The notes: generated by a model not told the origin, from the letters alone. 64,000 nucleotides of DNA from Dendrolimus kikuchii (GCA_019925095.2 CM034394.1:22058272-22122271); one strand, 5' to 3'. Shown: positions 21,221 through 32,443, counted from the stretch's first letter. Numbers and translations: made by a program.

Positions 21221-21388
21221 TTGCATGTACTTCAGCTACTATCTTTCCAGGGATATGCTAATTCGGACCATGTTTCCCGGATAATGTTTCCAGGAAGAAA
21301 CGCCTCTCTTCATCAGGACTCAGGAGCTCATTTCAATGTAAATTTGGAAGGGGTTGAATTACAACTTGCTTTCGTTCAAGAAATAATA
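21221..21388 (+). pseudogene. Possible Tc1-like transposase fragment
   Basis: The plus frame reads LSFQGYANSDHVSRIMFPGR then NASLHQDSGAHFNVNLEG. The pattern DHV...FP...QDxxxH is like the region of Tc1-group transposases that contains the second catalytic aspartate (FQQDNAPCH type). Here the DNAP core reads DSGA, so a real catalytic unit is lost. About 50 residues are recognisable; the solo LTR at 21390 cuts the downstream side. Similarity is by eye and weak. Confidence 0.25.
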
Positions 21389-21389
21389 T

Positions 21390-21741
21390 TGTTACGAGTG
21401 CGGGACTTGAATTAAAATGCCGTTGGAATTACTATAGAATTTAGTAGCACTATACAAACACGTATAATACTGGCACAAATATAATTGAACACAATCAGTT
21501 CAAACGTAATGCACAATTCAATAACACGCACAAAGTACGTCACTAGATGTACACACGTCTTGCCTCGCTTGTGTTATCGCTGTGCTGCCTCCTCTCTCTA
21601 TCCTGCCGTCGTTTTATACTTCACAAATACAAGTGTGTCCGTCCGTATCGTCGACTTAATTTCTTAGAAATCGTAATCCGCACACCTGGTTAATTATGCC
21701 TGCAAACGGCCATAAACGAGTACAATAAGCTGTTCTCCACA
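21390..21741 (-). mobile_element. Solo LTR (family L1), copy 3
   Basis: Plus strand TGTTACGAGTGCGGGACTTG at the left and GCTGTTCTCCACA at the right: on the minus strand TGTGGAGAACAGC to CACTCGTAACA, 352 bp. The complement of CTATAGAATTTAGTAG at about 21432 corresponds to the polyadenylation-signal region of other copies. It is not flanked by internal LTR-element sequence. Confidence 0.65.
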
Positions 21742-21754
21742 ATAAAGGTACCAC

Positions 21755-22055
21755 TAGCAGTTCATCCCAATAGCCCGGTACTTTTTACCCTCATTTCCCA
21801 CAATACTTGTCCTTTGTTACGTAGATTTCAAAACGTTTATATTTTTTGCAGTCATTATGACGTTCTACATAACACCTTGGATGCATTATTATATGGTGTA
21901 AAAGGGGATAATCGCCGGTCAGTGTCACGCCACATTTACATTAAATTTGTCAAGGGGCTTCTACGTGTTGGCCTTCCCATGGCCCCACGCAAGCCCTCCA
22001 AATGGCCGAGCCTTTTTTATGGCCCGTGGTCTTCAAAGACATACATCAAATAACA
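21755..22055 (-). mobile_element. LINE 3' UTR fragment, family Q copy 2
   Basis: Inverted match to 11810-12010: CCCAATAGCCCGGTACTTTT, CATTTCCCACAATACTTGTC, GATAATCGCCGGTCAGTGTC and GTCAAGGGGCTTCTACGTGT. It has lost the 3' tail and is interrupted around 21830-21895. Confidence 0.6.
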
Positions 22056-22061
22056 ATATAA

Positions 22062-22285
22062 TAATAATAATAATCGGCAAATAAACACACATATTGTATA
22101 TCCCCAAATTAAGCAAGTTACGCTTGTGTTATAGGTAATATACAACGTACTACTCTGGGGCCGATCCTAGACACCCAGACCATAGTAAATAACGGAGAAA
22201 ATACCTTTCCAAAATTTACTATAACAGGACTCGAACCCGGTGCCTCTGCGTTTCAGTGAGGTGGGCCGACAAAGGCTTAGCCCGC
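22062..22285 (-). mobile_element. Rep-B tRNA-derived SINE, copy 3, 5'-truncated
   Basis: ATAATAATAATAATCGGCAA starts the tail side; CAGACACCCAGACCATAGTA and GGACTCGAACCCGGTGCCTC follow. The B-box complement carries one change. It ends GGCTTAGCCCGC before the A-box end is complete. Confidence 0.7.
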
Positions 22286-22314
22286 TTTATTTATATACGG
22301 AACGAATAAACTCA

Positions 22315-22532
22315 TTGTCATTTTAACAGACCTGGAAAAAATTCCATCCATACTTATGTATAGGTACCGCGACTGATGTTGTAGGGGGTAATCTCTGGAT
22401 ATACTAAACCGATTTTAAAAATTATTTTACTGTTCGAAAGCTACGTTAACAGGGAGTATCATAGGCTATATGACATGACGCTATATACCACAAGAGTGGG
22501 ACAGAGCGCGGGTGAAACCGCGCCGGGCCGCT
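22315..22532. repeat. Helitron-like repeat fragment ending CTAGT
   Basis: TATCATAGGCTATATGACAT, then GCGCGGGTGAAACCGCGCCG and GGCCGCTAGTAAT at about 22518-22532. The GC-rich hairpin just before CTAGT and the following AT are typical of Helitron 3' ends. Confidence 0.5.
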
Positions 22533-22535
22533 AGT

Positions 22536-22943
22536 AATCAATAAAAAATACATATATGTGAACCAAGCCAATTAGCTAACAAAATGTGCCTTGACATACA
22601 TGTTAAATCATTGTAACGCTTTGTCTATCTAGATTTTATTTGCACAACAGTACGATTAAACTGAATTATCAATTAAACGGCTCGTGGGACATGTATTGTA
22701 TGACCATTGTAACCTTGGTCTTAACTCAGTACATATATGATCCATGACACCTAGATACAGTTAATGAATTAAAAATACCTAAAACAATGAAACAAATATT
22801 GATATTTTAAATGCTTGAAACGTAGGAAGTCTTCAAAGGAGCACCTTTTGCTCGTGAAATGCGTATATTTTAATGTTATGCGATTTTACAATAATTTTTT
22901 GTTGCGCGTACATTCGTTCGTCTTTGTTCGGTCGTGAATTTAT
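22536..22943. other. No gene seen
   Basis: AT-rich spacer before a Rep-A copy; no supported frame. Confidence 0.5.
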
Positions 22944-23264
22944 GTTTTTTTATTTTTTATTGCAGGAGTTCAGCAGACCGGCAGACGCCCCACTTTATAG
23001 AAAGCGGTTACCATCGCCTATAAACATTTACAACACCAAAGGTGGTACAAATGCGCTGCTGCTCTCTTAAGGGAGACTGGAACCTGGTCACTAATGTCGG
23101 AACACAAGTCAAGGTTGTTATGGCGATATACTTTAGACCAGGGATGGTAGCCATCCAGTCGGGCAAATGCCCTACCACCTGGCTGTGGGTTGTTTTGTTG
23201 CCTCTTACGACAGGCCGCCTGGCCGTAGGAAATTGTATTCTTTCTCCGTTCCTGCACGGATAAA
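22944..23264 (-). mobile_element. Rep-A copy, full-length
   Basis: T-rich tail at 22944-22962, 5' end CCTGCACGGATAAAA at 23250-23264. All landmarks are present with few changes, so it is a relatively young copy. Confidence 0.75.
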
Positions 23265-23999
23265 ATATTGACGACTATTGGCGGTTGGTCGTATACTATT
23301 GAGCGTTGTCATAGGCATTTTTATGGTATTGCGTGTACACACCGGCGCGAGCGTACTGTTTCATGCCCGGCTGGACCGGTGTGTACCTTCCTTTGGTAAA
23401 TCGTGCGGCAACAATGCTATTTCCATGAAAAAAGAATACTTTTTAAGACTACGTTGTAACGGTTATGAGCGTGGTATTTTATTAGATTTTTATTTCGAAG
23501 TTTCGGCCGCGTTTCAGTAACCATGATCACGGAAGAAATAAGTGGCCGGAACCTTGAAATAAAATGCCATGCTTATAACGGTTAAAACTTAATTTTAATT
23601 ATGTGAAAAAAATCCAAAAACCCGCCTGGAAAAAAGACAATTTAAAAGTAATGCACTAAAAAGATCGAAACAAGATTGAGAATAGAAAACAAATTTAAAA
23701 TAAACTATAAACAAAGTAAACTATTTCGGTTTAACAGACCATATTATGAGCTGAAAGCCAAGTTAAATACCCGCATTAAGTATAGTAAGAATCATGAAAT
23801 TAGTATGACGTAATTTGTGAATAGCCCTTAAGGCTAACCGTTCCGCATTGTGTGACCGAGCCGACCCTAAGAATTGTTTACTAATTATTTATTATTAACC
23901 ACTATTATAATATACGTGTGTGTATACGTATATGTATACCTATATAGATAGTTATAATGTTTTTGTACTTAAATACACTGTGTATACTTATCATTATTT
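23265..23999. other. No gene seen; short inverted repeat
   Basis: GTACACACCGG at about 23334-23344 is repeated inverted (CCGGTGTGTAC) at about 23374-23387, within an 80-codon frame that uses a TTG start. This could be a small foldback. I do not support a gene here. Confidence 0.5.
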
Positions 24000-24180
24000 A
24001 TAGACTGCACCACCGTCAGTTTTAAAAGTCTATTAATCCCTACCAAGAGTTGCCTGGAAGAGATCGCTTTTTAGCGATAAGGCCGCCCGTTATACATACT
24101 TACTATCTTTTGTATTTTTCTACATCTGTTTATCTATGCTTTGGTGTATAATAAAGAGTTACCTACCTATATAACGTACA
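24000..24180 (+). mobile_element. LINE 3' UTR with stem-loop, family H
   Basis: AGAGTTGCCTGGAAGAGATC then GCTTTTTAGCGATAAGGCCG (24050-24085) has the ATCGC/GCGAT stem-loop. TTGGTGTATAATAAAGAGTT at about 24141-24160 is the polyadenylation region. I recognise this arrangement as common in insect CR1/Jockey-type LINE 3' ends. Upstream coding sequence is not present. Confidence 0.55.
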
Positions 24181-25127
24181 TCCTTTAAAAAAGTGAAAAG
24201 CAACACATTACCTGCCAAAAACACATTTAAATTTTTCTTCTTTGTAGACGTGTTAGAAATTTAAACAATTAATGAAAGTGACAGTGATCTGGTGGGGCTG
24301 GACGGGCTTTGATACAGGTTTCTTTATTTGTTTTTTTAAGCTAGGTTGATTTATAGGGTTGTCTTACTATTTATTACTTAGTTTATTTTTGTATTTAATC
24401 TTATTTTTAAGTTAGTTTAGCTTTTTTCCGTATCTGTTCAATTGTTATTGTTATTAATAAATAAATTTATTTCATTAATGAAATACTACAGAGATAACCA
24501 ACCTATTTCGATTGTAAGACAATTCAATAATAGACAATATACGAGTTATGAAATGTCTTAGGGTCTAATGGGATTCATCTAACAAGCTCTCAACCGTTTA
24601 AGTGCCAATTCAGTCCTCATTCTACTTAAGGCGATTATCTTGCAGCTGAGATTCAATCACTTAATTGCAGCCATTAATATAGTTGTATTGATTTCGTATG
24701 ATTTTTATATTGAAAACAAATTGGAATTACACTCATCAGTGAATTTGTTTGTTGTTTATTGTCTGGTTTAATTGGACTTATCAATAAAATTCGATATTTG
24801 TTGAGAATATATATATAAGGAAGGCTTGCACTGAAAATCAGCGTTGTGTCGGATGTAATTCCGGCACAGCAATAGCTGAGTATAAACCTTGTTTGCTGAA
24901 AATGCGGCGTACAAGTTCTCAAAATATGCTCTGTGTATAATAATGCATAAGGAATGTAATTACGTTGTTATTTCTTCAAATATAGTTTGTCTGTCTTTCT
25001 AATATTTATAATTTGTCTATCAGAATGGGGGTATCTGTCCTGCCTTGAAAAAATAGAAATCGAAAATCTGAATTTAGTACCACATACCGGATCTAATTGT
25101 GAATCATTACTCAAGTTATGATTGCAT
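24181..25127. other. No gene seen
   Basis: AT-rich; the 82-codon minus frame at 24674-24922 matches nothing known to me. Confidence 0.5.
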
Positions 25128-25172
25128 TTTAGCTAGACTAACGAACAACAATTGATTTTTATATAAGAAAAG
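25128..25172. repeat. Helitron-like end fragment
   Basis: TTAGCTAGACTAACGAACAA then CAATTGATTTTTATATAAG closely matches 34078-34125 (TTTAGCGAGACTAACGAACA). Confidence 0.5.
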
Positions 25173-25255
25173 ATTAAGACACTACTTGCAGAAAATCAGT
25201 TAATATGCCATTAACTTTAAATGATTGTAATCTGTCGGATACACTGTGGGGAGTG

Positions 25256-25496
25256 TTTTTTATTTTATTTTTATTGCATGAGTAGACGGCCCACCTGATG
25301 GAAAGCGGTTACCATCGCCAATGGACATTTGCAACACCAAAGGCGTTATAAATGCGCTGCGCTCTCTAAAGAGATACTGAAGCCTGGCCACTAATGCCGC
25401 AACATAACTCAAGTTGTTATGGCGGCATACTCTAGATCAGGGTTGGTAGCCATCCAGACGGGCAAATACTCTACGACCTGTGGGAAATTGTATTAT
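25256..25496 (-). mobile_element. Rep-A copy, diverged, with 5' deletion
   Basis: T-rich tail at 25256-25274, then GCATGAGTAGACGGCCCACC (about 12 bp missing in this block). Near the 5' end it jumps from CTACGACCTG to TGGGAAATTGTATT, so about 45 bp including GTCGTAAGAGGCGAC is deleted. Confidence 0.65.
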
Positions 25497-27327
25497 TATA
25501 AAAGAACTGTTCATTAGAACTGTATGAGCTAGTACACCCATTACCATTTTACCATCGGATAACCAGCCGTACCGGTTTGCACTACCGTTATATGGTGGAA
25601 ACACAGTCAGAATCAAGCGCTTCGTTACATCTTTTTTGGTGCGCACTGCCAAAAAATTTATAATTTGCTGGCCTCTGTTTTTCCTGACAAATACAATCTA
25701 GAAGTCATCAAGAACTTCGAGTTACAAGTAAATATATGTTTTCTAGGTAAGCGTGTGATAGATTATATGAACAAATTTAATAAATGAAGTTATGTATGTA
25801 CCATGTTAAGACACACTGTCACTTTACATTGAAGGTGCTTTTGTTTTTTTAAGGATACCGACATTTGATTTATAGTAAGCAGTGTGTTTTACCACAGTGA
25901 AAACGACGTCGAATTAATAAGGTAATATTTGTACGCTAAGATTTATGTTGTTAGGTATTTGATAAATCTTTTTAGGATTGATAAACTTTGTAATAAGTTT
26001 TAGATTATAACATTGCTAAAATGTGAACATGGAGTTTGTGGTTTGACAATATTTTATTTTTTTATTTCATTCAAGTACGATGTCATAACAGTCTTACAAT
26101 TAAAGCGACAATGTAATCCAATGTATAAAAGGAAGCAAAATCGCTTAATACGGGACATTCGGTTTTCGTTTTTCGAACAGAGCGAAGTCATGTTGAATGT
26201 TCTCAAGCAGTGAAATTGCTGTTACTGCTAGCACTAGAAAAGAGTACGAAAGTTAAGAATATAAGATTCTTATTATGATTTTGTTAGCGTAGACAGTGTC
26301 TCATGTTCTATGAAATAAATAATGTAGTTAAGACCTGTTGTCTTGTTTTTATTGTTCTTTTGTAGTAGTATCTCACTTGAAGTAGAGTATCTGTGAAACA
26401 TCTTTTAATTTTGTGAAATAAATGAAATGCTTTGCTAATATATTTATTAAAGATTAAATATGTATGTATATTTAATTTTATGTATTCTATCTAATCTAAA
26501 CTCTAATACGCGCTTTACCTTAGACCGCGTCAACATTCAGCATCAAGTGAGATAGTAGTAAAACGCGAAACAATACGAACATACAAATTATATCTCTTTG
26601 TCTTCCATTACGATTCATTCTGTTGTTTAGTCTTAAAATGTAACAAACGAAACTATCTAAGTTATAATATAGCTACATATAGAGTAAGAATGTGTATCCT
26701 CTCAAAAGGGCAGTGTTTTATAAAATTGCGTTATTATTAATACGTGATAAATGAAGTTTGCTCAAAACTCTCACAGTATTAAACAAAGTGACATAAGCTA
26801 CTTAGCACAAATTAATATATTAATAATTTATTACCCATGCGGGCGTGTTCAGTCAAAACCCATACGATCCCATGGGGTGTCCGTAACATCGCCTCCGCTG
26901 CTATTAATACAAGTATTTTCTGACTTATTTCATGTAATTTACTTGATAAATTATTACAGGACGGACGTTTGTATACAATTTACCCACATTGAGGTAATTT
27001 GTACCGACAATATATCTCAACATGGGTAACATTACATCATTTTATTTGTTTAATAAAATGGTGTAATTTTTAAGTATTTTCATACCTATTAAGTCCTTTT
27101 TTCTTTTTTTTTTGTTTGAGCTACTTTTCATCTGTCTTCAAACATTAACGAGTAATGATGAAATTATTTCCAACTATCTTTACATTAAAAAAAACTTCAT
27201 GAAACGTCTGATTGAAATGATAATTATTAAATTGTTAAGTTTAAGAGAAGTTAGTTGTGCTACTGTTAATGATTTGTTTAAAATGGATACAAGGATGTAA
27301 TTTTAATGACAATCCGTGAGTGCAATA
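25497..27327. other. No gene seen in 1.8 kb
   Basis: AT-rich. The longest frames (71, 66 and 92 codons) have no recognised motif. 26820-26960 is less AT-rich, with CCATACGATCCCATGGGGTG, but has no frame that continues or clear splice signals. Confidence 0.5.
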
Positions 27328-27670
27328 TACCTATAGAAGGCAAACAGAGAGACGGCCAGACGGTCCATCCAACGGAAAGTGGTTACCGTCGCGTATGGAT
27401 GTCATTAATACTGCCTGTCAGTAATACTGCCTGTCAGTAACACTACCTGTCCATAATACTGCTTGTCAGTAAAACTGCCTGTCAATAATACTGCCTGTCA
27501 GTAATACTGCCTGTCAGTAATACTGCCTGTCATTAATACTGCCTGTCAGTAATACTGCCTGCCAGTAATATCCCTGAAATTACAGACATGCACTAATGCC
27601 AACGTATTGCCAGTCTCTAGGATGGGATGAGAGGGATGTGATAAGAATATGGGATAGATAATAAGATAGG
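27328..27670 (-). mobile_element. Rep-Y SINE-like element carrying a minisatellite
   Basis: The left part (CAGACGGTCCATCCAACGGA then AAGTGGTTACCGTCGCGTAT) is the shared 3' tail of Rep-A, Rep-X and Rep-Y. The right part (AACGTATTGCCAGTCTCTAG then GATGGGATGAGAGGGATGTG) is the complement of the Rep-Y body seen at 59868-60000. Between them lies the 16-bp array at 27409-27575. Confidence 0.5.
27409..27575. repeat. Minisatellite, 16-bp unit CTGCCTGTCAGTAATA
   Basis: About ten units of CTGCCTGTCAGTAATA with minor changes (CTACCTGTCCATAATA, CTGCTTGTCAGTAAAA, CTGCCTGTCATTAATA). It expands a point in the tail of a Rep-Y copy. Confidence 0.9.
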
Positions 27671-27943
27671 AGGGACTCTCCCTCACAGTATAAAACACGA
27701 TTAGCTCAATGCTAACAATTTCACGCCAATATTCTTTGAGAGAGTGTTATTACATCGATTGAGCCAGCTCAGTGAGTTACTGTGAACAAGATAATAATCC
27801 CAGCTTGGCTCTATTATGTTTCCGAGCTTTGGAGTGCGTGTATTGTATTGCGTTTCCACCTCTAAATAAAAATAGACTTAAGATCTTGTATATTGTGGAA
27901 GACCACGGGCTATAATATTCGTTTAGACATTTGGAAGACTTTT

Positions 27944-28690
27944 TTTATTCCATAACTTCTGCAGACAGGTAGACAGCCCATCTGATAGAGAGTGAGGCGT
28001 GCGTCGCGAATGGTTGTCGTGCATGCCTCAGGCTTTGTGGACGCGTGTGTGAGCATTCGCCTCATACAATAGTCGCTAACGCAACTTCAGTGCGAGCTGT
28101 GCGCTACGTGAGGACAGACGGGTGTTACTTGGGTTGCGCGTTCATGCGTCATGGATACCGGATTCCGAATCATTGCATGAACTTATCCAACTTTATGAAA
28201 ATAACAGAGTGCTATAGGACTAAACATTCTGATTACTGTTAGTATAGTTATTACAATAGGCCGCAGCTGCAATCTGCACGTCTCGCCTTGCCAGAACCAT
28301 TTTTCTTGCTGCCGAACACCGTGCGTGGTTGTTTGCGTGCTCAGCTTGAACATGTGTTGTTCGGGATGTATGCATAAATATACCGTCGTATGCCCTAGGA
28401 TGAGGTATGCGTGGCGAACCATTTGCGACACACGCCTCGCGATGTCTGTACGCGCCTTAACACCAAAGGTGCTACTAATGTGCCGCCTCTCTCTAAAGGG
28501 AGACTGGAACTTAGTCACTAATGCCGGAAAACATCTCAAGGTTGTTATGGCTGCATACTCTAGACCAGGTGTGGTAGCCATCCAGACAGGCAAATACGAT
28601 ACCACCTGGCTTTGGGTTGTTTTGTCGCCTTTCACGACAGGCCGCCCGACCGCAGGAAATTGTATTCTTTCTCCTTTTCTGCACAGATAA
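27944..28690 (-). mobile_element. Rep-A copy split by a TIR-bearing insert
   Basis: The tail side TTTTTTATTCCATAACTTCT then GCAGACAGGTAGACAGCCCA (27944-27980) and the body from AACACCAAAGGTGCTACTAA (28459) to CTGCACAGATAAAA (28690) are Rep-A. The part between, about 27994-28440, is foreign. The chance frames at 28183-28690 combine the two and are not genes. Confidence 0.65.
27994..28440. mobile_element. MITE-like insert with about 37-bp inverted ends
   Basis: Left end GAGGCGTGCGTCGCGAATGG then TTGTCGTGCATGCCTCA; right end, complemented, GAGGCGTGTGTCGCAAATGG then TTCGCCACGCATACCTCA. About 30 of 37 positions agree. The element is about 445 bp, richer in GC than its surroundings, without a transposase frame. 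The host Rep-A sequence on both sides is damaged, so the target duplication cannot be read. Confidence 0.6.
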
Positions 28691-28742
28691 AACTTGCGTA
28701 GGGCTTTGGGAAGATCAAAACTAAGCGACCTTTCGATTCCAT

Positions 28743-29264
28743 CTAAATGTGCCGTGACACGTATCTACAATTACCTCTGTTTTGTAGTGTAGTTCTTTCA
28801 TTGTCTGTACCTGAGACTAAAAGCGCGTATGATTGGACGGAATGCTCATGTAGTGGAACATTTACAAGCCAATAGATGGCGCTGTGCAATAATTGAGGTC
28901 GCAAACTATTCGTGACACGTACAAATAATATATACAAAGTTCCAATAAAAACAGATGGGTCCCAGCCTGTAAAGCCCGACAATGGCCTCGCTGGAAGATC
29001 TTTCTTTCGGAAGGAAGAGCATTCCACCTTGCTACTCCATCCTGTACAGGTCATATTAAATTCGTAACTAACCGCTCCGTCAGACACGCACACTATCGCA
29101 ATGTGCATGTATACGTACACATTCACAACCACAAGCAAAGCTTTCTCGCCTGCACGATTGCAAGTACCACATTCTAATAGTCCCTTAAAGTTTATGATTA
29201 GGAAACTGTCAAGTCCGGAATTGATTATACGATACCATACCATTAAATACATTTTCGGAGACAT
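28743..29264 (-). CDS. Unidentified 173-codon ORF, doubtful
   Basis: An ATG-started frame of 173 codons, the longest here that is not part of a recognised mobile element. Its residues show cysteines near the middle (CTGWSSKVEC), a short basic patch (SSFRKKDLPARP) and hydrophobic runs. I find no domain I can name and no start context or splice site that favours it. The plus strand of the same DNA (TCTTTCTTTCGGAAGGAAGA, GGGTCCCAGCCTGTAAAGCC) looks like degenerate repeat sequence, so this could be a decayed mobile element or a chance frame. Confidence 0.2.
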   Translation of the reverse strand: MSPKMYLMVWYRIINSGLDSFLIINFKGLLECGTCNRAGEKALLVVVNVYVYMHIAIVCVSDGAVSYEFNMTCTGWSSKVECSSFRKKDLPARPLSGFTGWDPSVFIGTLYILFVRVTNSLRPQLLHSAIYWLVNVPLHEHSVQSYALLVSGTDNERTTLQNRGNCRYVSRHI

Positions 29265-29544
29265 TTCTAATTGAATTTAAACCAAGGGCTTCGCTCTTTG
29301 ATATCAGGTTATTAAATTAACGTTTATTATTCATACAATAACGTTATAATGGTGTACAATATAGAAGCTTTGTTTGTGTTAGCGTGATTGGATACGATTT
29401 TTGATCGCACTTAGTTAACGCAAATTTGGTGAAAACGGCTCAGCGAAAGGAAATTTTCGTAATTGCGAAACGCATATTACTGGAAAATCTTTCTTTTCGT
29501 TGTTGATTGATCACAACTTAACATTCGATAGTATGTTTAAATTT

Positions 29545-29783
29545 GCAAAAGTGGATGGATGCAGAAGTCGTGGAAGGCCACGACACACCTTCCATGATCA
29601 AATTGATCGTGTACTAGCAGAAGGTGATGTCAGGAGCCTTAAGAACAGACGGGCGTGCGTGACAAGAGTTATGAATGTCAAAGAGGCAAGTGAGGTGTGT
29701 AAGAATAAGCCTAAATGGCACTCTGTTGTTCGTGCCTACCCCGCAAGGGAACTGGCGTGAAGTTATGTATGTATGTATGTATG
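29545..29783 (+). mobile_element. RTE-A LINE, 5'-truncated, with 13-bp TSD
   Basis: It starts GCAAAAGTGGATGGATGCAG and keeps the pol C-terminus (AKVDGCRSRGRPRHTF, VRSLKNRRACVTRVMNVKEA, ending RAYPARELA), then AAGTTATGTATGTATG. TATGTTTAAATTT at 29532-29544 and 29784-29796 is a perfect TSD (its first bases overlap the tail pattern on the right). Confidence 0.85.
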
Positions 29784-29796
29784 TATGTTTAAATTT

Positions 29797-30239
29797 AAAA
29801 ATCTTACAAAGAGATGAGCTCTAAGGAAGCCGTAGTTAACACTTGAGTAAACCTACTTCCAGCAGTGGACATCGATTAACTGACGTTCTCAACATGTCCT
29901 ATAAACAGTGTACCTTACCTTAGTTATCTTGGTTAAAGAAGTGAACCATTTAAGAATCTCAATTAAAAAGATACAATTGTAAATTTGAATTACACAGAGA
30001 GATTTCTTTAAGTGGGGATTCAGGGCCAAATCTTAAACTAAATAGCGAAAAACACTCGAAGGATGCTCGAGGCAGATTTTGGCGAAAACTAAGGTGATAG
30101 TCATTACATTTTTGAAAAAAAAACAATTACGCTTTTCAAGAATTGAATCCGCTGATTTTGGAAAAATAAACATAGCCTGTACACCAAATCAGTGTAGCTA
30201 ATAAGAATCAATGTCTACGAAGGAATTTCTTACATTAAT
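29797..30239. other. No gene seen
   Basis: Contains a scrap CTTCCAGCAGTGGACATCGA (about 29859) that recalls the Rep-C 3' region. No frame is supported. Confidence 0.5.
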
Positions 30240-30680
30240 AAAACATTAAATTGCGCCAGTCATTTGACTGCACCATCTTCTTCTTCTACTGCGCGCGGGC
30301 TGTATCCGCAACTTGACGAGGAAGCGCCTATTTTGCGTACGAGGGTGGATGAGGTTTTATTCCATCCAGCCCAGCTTCTCCAGGAAGTCCACCAGTTTCT
30401 TGATGTTGCTGAAGACTTCTCGGAGGCTACCTGGGGCGTCCAGATACTTCGCCCTGTATTGGGCCACCTCTCCGCATTCAAGCAGGACGTGGGCGGCTGT
30501 TTCTTCTGCCTCCAGGCATGTTCTGCACAGGGCGCTCTCAGTGACGCTTATATTGAAAAGATGTCTGTAAAAATTGCCATGTCCAGTGGCTGCACTAATA
30601 ACTACTCTCAGCCGGGACCGACTGAGCTTTAGCATATTCCTGGAGAAACGCAGGTTTACTTGAGGCATTGCCAGTTCGGC
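30240..30680 (-). mobile_element. LINE pol C-terminus with zinc-finger motif (I/Jockey/R1 type)
   Basis: The minus frame 30668-30357 (103 codons) reads ATGHGNFYRHLFNISVTESA then LCRTCLEAEETAAHVLLECG. The pattern GHG-x-F-x-x-(Y/H)L...C-x-x-C-x(7)-H-x(4)-C is the C-terminal RNase H-adjacent/zinc-finger region of I, Jockey and R1 group LINEs. It ends LDFLEKLGWME. The upstream reverse transcriptase is absent and no (A)n tail is seen at the left, although AAAACATTAAATTGCGCC borders it. It is a short, still open relic. Confidence 0.65.
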
Positions 30681-31570
30681 TTAACTGCAATCCTCCAGGG
30701 TTTTTTTTATATCGCCTACTCCTCCGTCATATGCCAAGACAGAGCCTTTTATTTTTCTTATCTTGTTGTAATAGTTTTATTCTAGTATACCTACATTTCC
30801 TAATACATATACATACATATGTGACAATTTTTATTATTCTAATATTTCATTTTTACATTTTTGACATTGTATTTTATATGGGATAACTTGCACTTGAAAT
30901 ATTATCTACAATTAGGTACTGTATAATTCTAGAAAAAAAGTAAAATTAATGTCTGTGGATTGAATTGGTTATAATCTGTTATTACTAATTAGTTGATTTT
31001 CAACTTTTAATTAATATTTGTATGCCTGAAAGGGCAAAAACATGTGAAACAAAATAACATATTTTCATCTAATGTTTTTACTAACCATGTTTTAAAGCAA
31101 ATAAATGATTTGATTTGATATAAATTAAGATTAATTCGAACACACGTTATTTTATCCCAATCAGTAGTATAGTTTAGGAGTTGGCCCTGGAGGCCCATTT
31201 CAAAAATTCATTCTGTAAAGTTCAAATAAAAATTTTATCCGTCTCATAAAGTCAAGGCTGGATGTGAAACATGTAGATGCTAGGTTACAAGCAATATTAT
31301 AATCGGTTTAGGTAACATAGACGGCTTTGAGAATTATACGTGATTGTATGAAGCTTTGAATCTCATATTAGATACTTGTAATGTAATTACTACATCTAAT
31401 ATGAAATTCTTGTTATAATTACAATTTAGTTATATTGTGTTACACCATTCTCTGTGATTTGAATATAGCCTAAAATCTAATACAATAATGAAAACTAACA
31501 CTAACACATATTGTAATTTTAACTCAATATTCTAAGTGATAGCGTAAGTTTGTTTGTTGACGATGTTTTT
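30681..31570. other. No gene seen
   Basis: AT-rich spacer with only short frames. Confidence 0.55.
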
Positions 31571-31853
31571 CTTATTTTTTATTGCATGAGTTCAGTAAAC
31601 AGGCAGACGACCCACCTGATGGAAAGAGCACACTAAGTTCTACCGATGTGCTGCCGCTCTCTAAAGGGAGGCTGGAACCTGGCTACTAATGCCGGAACAC
31701 AACTCAGGGTTGTTATGGCGGCATATTCTAGACCAGGAATGGTAGTCACTCAGACGAGAAAATACCACCTGGCTGTAGGTTATTTTGTCGCCTCTTATCA
31801 TAGACCGCTTGGCTACAGGAAGTTGTACACTTGCTCCGTTCCTGCACGGGTGA
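31571..31853 (-). mobile_element. Rep-A copy, diverged older subfamily
   Basis: T-rich tail at 31571-31581 followed by GCATGAGTTCAGTAAACAGG. A 40-bp segment after GATGGAAAG is missing. It ends CCTGCACGGGTGAAA at 31853. GCATGAG is shared with 25256. Confidence 0.65.
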
Positions 31854-32443
31854 AATTTTTTTTTAGCCAAATAGATGGCGCATAGTATCAAGAATGATAA
31901 CACCGCAATTTTGATTCGTTGCTCTCATGATTAGTTCAACCTTCGTTAAATTTGCCCTACTTATAGCAAACGCAGTACTTGCAAAATGGCGGTTTCGACA
32001 AAAACTCTGTAAACATATTTTTACATAATAACATATCCATGTTGTATAACTTTTTAGTGTATCTAAAAACAAGAAAAAAAAAACAATATTTATGTATAGA
32101 TTAACGCCTTGGGATACCATTTCTGCAAAAAAGTATAAAACTTAAAAATGACGATTAGTACAAATGCGTAATGGGCAGAAGTGGCGTGACGAGCATAATC
32201 AATAAGGATTTTGAATTAAAAATAAAGTTTTACATGTCTATAAATTATAAAATGGCCACTTCATGAGATATATATCCCTGTTTATAACCCTGAGGGAATG
32301 CATTTGCGCACTATCTCCGGCTCCGGGAGGAGGTTTGTTTTATTAATCGCCGTAAACCTCTTCTGTCTTTGTTCAGAGCCGAGATAATAAGTTTTAACTT
32401 TCTACTTATTATTGAAAAAGGATCAATGGACTGTATATCTATA

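Noticed and set aside
23278..23520. An 80-codon frame with an apparent signal peptide
   Set aside because: It starts at TTG, overlaps a small inverted repeat and follows Rep-A directly. No splice or conserved motif supports it.
25855..25945. Exon-like segment CCACAGTGAAAACGACGTCG then AATTAATAAGGTAATAT with a donor-like end
   Set aside because: All frames are short and no acceptor or continuing exon could be paired with it; a similar CACAGTGAAAAC at 7905 suggests a repeat scrap.
27409..27575. A CRISPR-like array
   Set aside because: The 16-bp units are directly adjacent without unique spacers, and the genome is eukaryotic. It is a minisatellite.
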